Below are positions 7,507-10,122 of a stretch of DNA of 10,122 nt, in pieces. Position numbers and translations under genes: made by a program. Origin of the DNA: JBFLVQ01 sp040758525 (GTDB taxonomy: Bacteria; Acidobacteriota; Blastocatellia; Chloracidobacteriales; JADJPF01); NCBI GenBank assembly GCA_040758525.1, contig JBFLVQ010000330.1:1-10122 (forward strand), given 5' to 3'. Every line of letters begins with the position of its first letter. Position 1 is the first letter of the stretch. Under the pieces are notes generated by a model. That model worked only from the letters and a program-made list of their open reading frames with translations, was not told the DNA's origin and did not search any database.

Positions 7507-9078
7507 TTATGAAACTGCCGCCCGTGATATCAATTGATGTTGTAAAAATTCCTCCAATGGTTTGACATGTACCTCTTCTTTCCACTCCGAAGCAACGTCC
7601 TCAATTACATGGTGTTCACAGATCTGTTTGCCAAAAGAGTAGTGACGTACAATTGGATGTAGGCCGGTGCTTAAGTGTGCGTTGGTAACATCATGGCGTT
7701 CAATACGATGGATCTCGAAAGGATCGTTATAAAGGTGATCGGGACCATATTCAAGGGTGACGGTGTAATAGTGTCTACGCGAGCCGAAACCACCATCGTG
7801 AACATAATCACTGGGGACATCATTATAGTAACGTACCTTCCCTTGCTCATCGATAATGATCAGATCGCAAAGGAAGCCAAATTGCTGCCAAATCCCCGAA
7901 CACTTATTAACCCTCTCGATAATGGCCTCAGCAATATTTTCCGGTATGAAGTCGAGCAGTCTATATGACCATTCCTGATCATGGTACCTCTGCTCTAATA
8001 TATGGAAGAGCGCCTTTATATTGTAACGGAAACCATGTATGAAACCGGAGGTCGTCTTCTTATAATCACGCATTTGCATTAGCGTGCCAGCGAAATATAG
8101 ATCCTTTACATTAGTCGACTCCCAGGCACTAGTCTGTTTGGGAAAGCGATCGTTGATCATCAGTTCTGGTTGGCAGGAATTATCAAATATGGAATTGTCA
8201 AAGCGAAAGCCTGTGCAGACAATTACACGATCATATAACAACTTTTCCTTCTCTCCATTGGCATGTGTGTAATCGAAACAGACCAGGTATTTCCCATCTC
8301 TACGTATGATCTTATCGATCTTTGCATCAATAATGATATTTTGAGACTTTAACTGATAGGTATCGAGGATAGTATTATTGATGGCGCGTAGATTACCCAC
8401 GAAATGGGTCTTCCAGGCCATCTTAACAGGTGTAGGGCTGACTAAATGGATCGAAGCAGCAACCTCTACTAGATTGTTAGCAGTTTCAAAACCGGAATTG
8501 CCTTTGCCAATCACTAGTACTCGCTGATTAATAAAATCCTTGGGTTCGATCGAAACATCACAATAGTTTTCTGCCAACTCTATCCCTTCGATAGCAGGAA
8601 TATATGGCTTGGTAAAGCCAGCGGCGACCACTAAACGCAAGCCGCGATACTCGTTACCTTTCTCATCAATAAGGTGGAAACAGTCATCTCTAGTTACCCC
8701 AACTATCTTTACCCCATACTTGACTTTTATCTTGAAGCGAACTGCGTAATCACTTAGATAACTCACTAGATCTTCAGCCTTAGGAAAGTATGAATGCGAA
8801 TAGTCCTTAAAGAGAGGCTGTCCCTCGTCACTCAATAATGAGTTCCAGTCCCATCTCAGGTTGATCTCTTTGTCATCATATCCTGTGAATACTTTGTTAA
8901 TTGAAATCAGTGTACGATGGCGAGGAAAGCTCTTAAAGAAAGTGCCAGCAGTGTCACCCGCCTCTAGGATTAAGTAGTTATGACCGGCCTTTTCCAGAAA
9001 GTAGCCAAGTTGAAGTCCTGCCGGGCCAGCACCGATTATTAAATATTCATATTGTGAACCTGAGCCTTTGTCTTCCAT
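7507..9078 (-). CDS. Flavin-containing monooxygenase-like / FOXRED2-like FAD-NAD(P) oxidoreductase
   Basis: This is a two-dinucleotide-binding-domain flavoprotein of about 523 residues. The FAD Rossmann motif GAGPAG is at residues 16-21, and the NAD(P)H Rossmann motif GKGNSG at 191-196. A later V-I-V-C-T-G-F segment is typical of FAD contacts in this superfamily. The strict FMO fingerprint FxGxxxHxxx(Y/F) is not present before the second Rossmann (NYCDVSIEPKDF sits there), so it is FMO/FOXRED2-like rather than a classical FMO or Baeyer-Villiger enzyme. The last 120 residues or so (RRHYYTVTLEYGPD onward) are a separate, probably beta-rich domain. I prefer ATG 9078, with GGAGAG 3 nt upstream and FAD motif close behind. 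An in-frame ATG at 9174 adds 32 non-conserved residues and has only AAGGG directly abutting it. The likely role is oxidative tailoring of the PKS-NRPS product; this is inferred from position. Confidence 0.9.
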   Translation of the reverse strand: MEDKGSGSQYEYLIIGAGPAGLQLGYFLEKAGHNYLILEAGDTAGTFFKSFPRHRTLISINKVFTGYDDKEINLRWDWNSLLSDEGQPLFKDYSHSYFPKAEDLVSYLSDYAVRFKIKVKYGVKIVGVTRDDCFHLIDEKGNEYRGLRLVVAAGFTKPYIPAIEGIELAENYCDVSIEPKDFINQRVLVIGKGNSGFETANNLVEVAASIHLVSPTPVKMAWKTHFVGNLRAINNTILDTYQLKSQNIIIDAKIDKIIRRDGKYLVCFDYTHANGEKEKLLYDRVIVCTGFRFDNSIFDNSCQPELMINDRFPKQTSAWESTNVKDLYFAGTLMQMRDYKKTTSGFIHGFRYNIKALFHILEQRYHDQEWSYRLLDFIPENIAEAIIERVNKCSGIWQQFGFLCDLIIIDEQGKVRYYNDVPSDYVHDGGFGSRRHYYTVTLEYGPDHLYNDPFEIHRIERHDVTNAHLSTGLHPIVRHYSFGKQICEHHVIEDVASEWKEEVHVKPLEEFLQHQLISRAAVS

Positions 9079-9183
9079 AATCTCTCCAGATTTGGTCAAA
9101 TTAAAAGCCACCAAGGGATTTTTTATAACTAGCGACTGGATAGGTACGGGATTATTAATTTTTCTCCCAAACATCCCTTATTC

Positions 9184-9214
9184 TAGTGAGTTTTTCCAAA
9201 AAAAATTACAGGTA
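9184..9214 (-). repeat. Shared upstream element, copy 3 (before the monooxygenase)
   Basis: On the plus strand this is TAGTG, a T-rich spacer, then AAAAAATTACAGGTA (core 9200-9213, preceded by two further A). It matches copy 2 over about 30 bases with few differences. It lies about 122 bases before ATG 9078, comparable with the 81 and 97 bases of the other copies. The distance to the alternative start at 9174 would be only 26 bases, which mildly favours 9078. Confidence 0.55.
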
Positions 9215-9398
9215 CATAATCTGGCTAGATATATGCTGGATAGCTGAGGCTATTGAGGAAAGCAGTGGTGGCATTTGTAGGGTTGTTCTCTTGGTTAACC
9301 GCTACGCTTGACATCAGAGCTGAACGCCACTGGGCTTTGCGCACAGGCATCCACCTACTGATATCTCCAGCAAATGGGGCGTGTATCCCCGCTTGCTG

Positions 9399-9427
9399 CC
9401 AAGAGAGAGGCTGTGCCTCTCTCTTGG
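9399..9427. repeat. Perfect 13-bp inverted repeat, 3-base loop
   Basis: The arms CCAAGAGAGAGGC and GCCTCTCTCTTGG flank TGT. This is the strongest palindrome I found in the window. It is not followed by a T-run on either strand, so it is not an ordinary intrinsic terminator. It fits a structured RNA or a mobile-element hairpin. Confidence 0.9.
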
Positions 9428-9485
9428 GATTCTCTCTGTGCAGGGATTTGCCGTCCCCGCACCCCTGGCCAAGGCCGCTATTCAT

Positions 9486-9505
9486 CTCGGCGCTAAAGCA
9501 CCGAG
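9486..9505. repeat. Imperfect 9-bp inverted repeat
   Basis: CTCGGCGCT and AGCACCGAG flank AA on the plus strand. The single C/A mismatch becomes a U-G pair if transcribed from the minus strand. On the plus strand it is followed by only four T, so terminator function is weakly supported. Its GCTTTAGC core on the minus strand resembles hairpins near TnpB-type element ends. Confidence 0.6.
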
Positions 9506-9525
9506 TTTTCTGGCGTCTTTTGGTA

Positions 9526-9720
9526 AACCTACTTGTAGATAGTGAAATGGTAATTAGTGGGGTTGATACTAATGGCGAGCCAAGAGTCGTCGAGTTGACG
9601 CAACATCCATTTTTTATTGGGACAGTATTTCAACCAGAGCGATCAGCACTTGCCGGTACCTCACATCCCTTAATTACCGAGTATGTTAAAGCTATTTCAA
9701 AACAATCAAAATTAGCTTGA
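9526..9720 (+). pseudogene. C-terminal remnant of a CTP-synthase-like class-I glutamine amidotransferase
   Basis: About 64 residues resemble the end of CTP-synthase-related glutamine amidotransferase (C26) domains: GVDTNGEPRVVEL, then HPFFIGTVFQPERSAL, then HPLITEYVKAI. This matches the family pattern of VEL..HPFF..T.F.PE and a final HPL..... helix. The catalytic Cys and the rest of the amidotransferase domain are missing. The open frame continues upstream to 9253, but residues before about position 90 of that frame are translated from the hairpin-rich region and look random. I therefore treat it as a decapitated gene, not a 155-residue protein. The lost 5' part does not reappear on the far side of the hairpin region. 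Confidence 0.65.
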
Positions 9721-9898
9721 TGGATAACGGAAAAATAGGGTGATTGTATTGCCGGAAAATTGCCAGAATGGAAGCAATTATGGTTGCACTATTGTTAAAG
9801 CTCTGGTAGAATCTCTACGAGATAACGTTCATAATCAAACGTAACGCAAAATAATCCATCCAATATATATACAGCGATTTTGATAGTAGGATGCCGCC
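9721..9898. other. Intergenic gap before the last gene
   Basis: This is 178 AT-rich bases with no coding signal. A TATATAT run near 9864-9871 could serve as a -10 region for the downstream gene, but no good -35 accompanies it. A very small hairpin (GTAGA/TCTAC near 9807) is probably chance. Confidence 0.3.
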
Positions 9899-10122
9899 AT
9901 GATTTACGTGAATATGAAGAATACTAGTGGAATAATAGCCAATATTACCAGGTTTGAGCAGGCTTTTTTAGAGGCTTGGGGTTTACAGATTATTAGTCGG
10001 AAGGAGGATAATAAGGTCAACACTATCCAACTTGCCATCAATACCAAGACTCACGAACAGGATGAATTGGTTCAGATACTGATAAGAAAATACTTCACAG
10101 ATAGGATAATTGGATTTCAATT
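9899..10122 (+). CDS. Unrecognised protein, 5' part only
   Basis: ATG 9899 opens a frame of 74 codons that is still open at the window end. AGGA lies 7 nt upstream. A tiny frame ATG-CCG-CCA-TGA (9891-9902) overlaps the start and might be a spurious leader. The product begins MIYVNMKNTSGIIANITR and is mixed alpha/beta, mildly charged, with no signal peptide or membrane segment visible. I do not recognise a family. It is the only plus-strand gene that looks intact and is separated from the biosynthetic cluster by the remnants, so it may lie outside the cluster. Confidence 0.55.
   Translation, partial: MIYVNMKNTSGIIANITRFEQAFLEAWGLQIISRKEDNKVNTIQLAINTKTHEQDELVQILIRKYFTDRIIGFQ

Larger units (their letters stand above)
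9230..9525. mobile_element. Hairpin-rich, GC-richer non-coding stretch; possible remnant of an IS200/IS605-like or other palindrome-ended element
   Basis: This stretch has no recognisable protein in any frame, and its base composition from about 9310 to 9510 is visibly richer in GC than its surroundings. It holds a perfect 13-bp hairpin (9399-9427), a 9-bp hairpin with one mismatch and a GCTTTAGC centre on the minus strand (9486-9505), GGGG/CCCC (9376-9390) and GGCC-AA-GGCC (9467-9476). Dense subterminal hairpins are typical of IS200/IS605-family ends and of the guide RNAs made from them. No tnpA or tnpB is present here. It abuts a decapitated gene, which fits insertion followed by deletion. 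Identity as an IS end is inference. Confidence 0.35.

Noticed and set aside
9225..9485. Minus-strand 86-codon ORF across the hairpin block
   Set aside because: The translation has no domain character, and the stretch is dominated by palindromes; it is likely a chance ORF in GC-richer DNA.
9253..9525. N-terminal part of the 155-codon plus-strand ORF as a real protein
   Set aside because: Only the last 64 or so residues resemble a family; the first part is translated from the hairpin-rich element.
1..10122. CRISPR array, tRNA or rRNA genes
   Set aside because: No regularly spaced repeats of the right size and no tRNA- or rRNA-like sequence were seen by eye.

Overview
The window is bacterial DNA of moderate GC content. 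Five genes sit head to tail on the minus strand and fill about 90% of it; the right end carries debris and one unrecognised plus-strand gene start. Reading along the minus strand from about 9.1 kb down to 1, the order is: a flavin monooxygenase-like protein (FMO/FOXRED2 type); an NMT1/SsuA-type ABC importer substrate-binding protein; its permease; a fusion of the importer ATPase with a flavin-dependent halogenase-like domain; and the first 1059 residues of a hybrid PKS-NRPS (KS-AT-carrier-condensation) that leaves the window at position 1. This looks like part of a natural-product gene cluster in which an importer is embedded. The host cannot be assigned securely. Hybrid PKS/NRPS genes and IS200/IS605-like debris fit Chloroflexota, cyanobacteria or uncultivated symbionts, but nothing here decides between them.

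Two things stand out. First, the substrate-binding protein is naively called from an internal Met at 7208. Reading further upstream in the same frame gives a much better start at 7400, with a strong Shine-Dalgarno (SD) site and a hydrophobic N-terminus. The only interruption is one in-frame TGA (7244-7242), in the segment VGFLPVT-*-HLTCPVTDW. TGA acts as a normal stop for this gene and for the permease, so the internal TGA is either a selenocysteine/readthrough codon or a single nonsense mutation. Second, the ATPase is fused in one continuous 726-codon frame to a halogenase-like domain that retains the GxGxxG, GES, candidate catalytic Lys and WxWxIP signatures.

The three upstream gaps in front of the monooxygenase, the importer operon and the PKS each carry the same short element (minus strand: ACC, then T or G, then GTAATTTTTT). 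It lies roughly 80-120 bases before the start codon, which suggests co-regulation. Transporter genes are tightly packed: ATGA overlap between binding protein and permease, 39 nt between permease and ATPase fusion.

Right end, plus strand: 9230-9525 holds a GC-richer, hairpin-rich stretch that resembles remains of a palindrome-ended mobile element. It is followed by the C-terminal piece of a CTP-synthase-like glutamine amidotransferase (about 9526-9720). After a 178-base gap, the 5' end of an unrecognised gene begins at 9899 and runs off the window.
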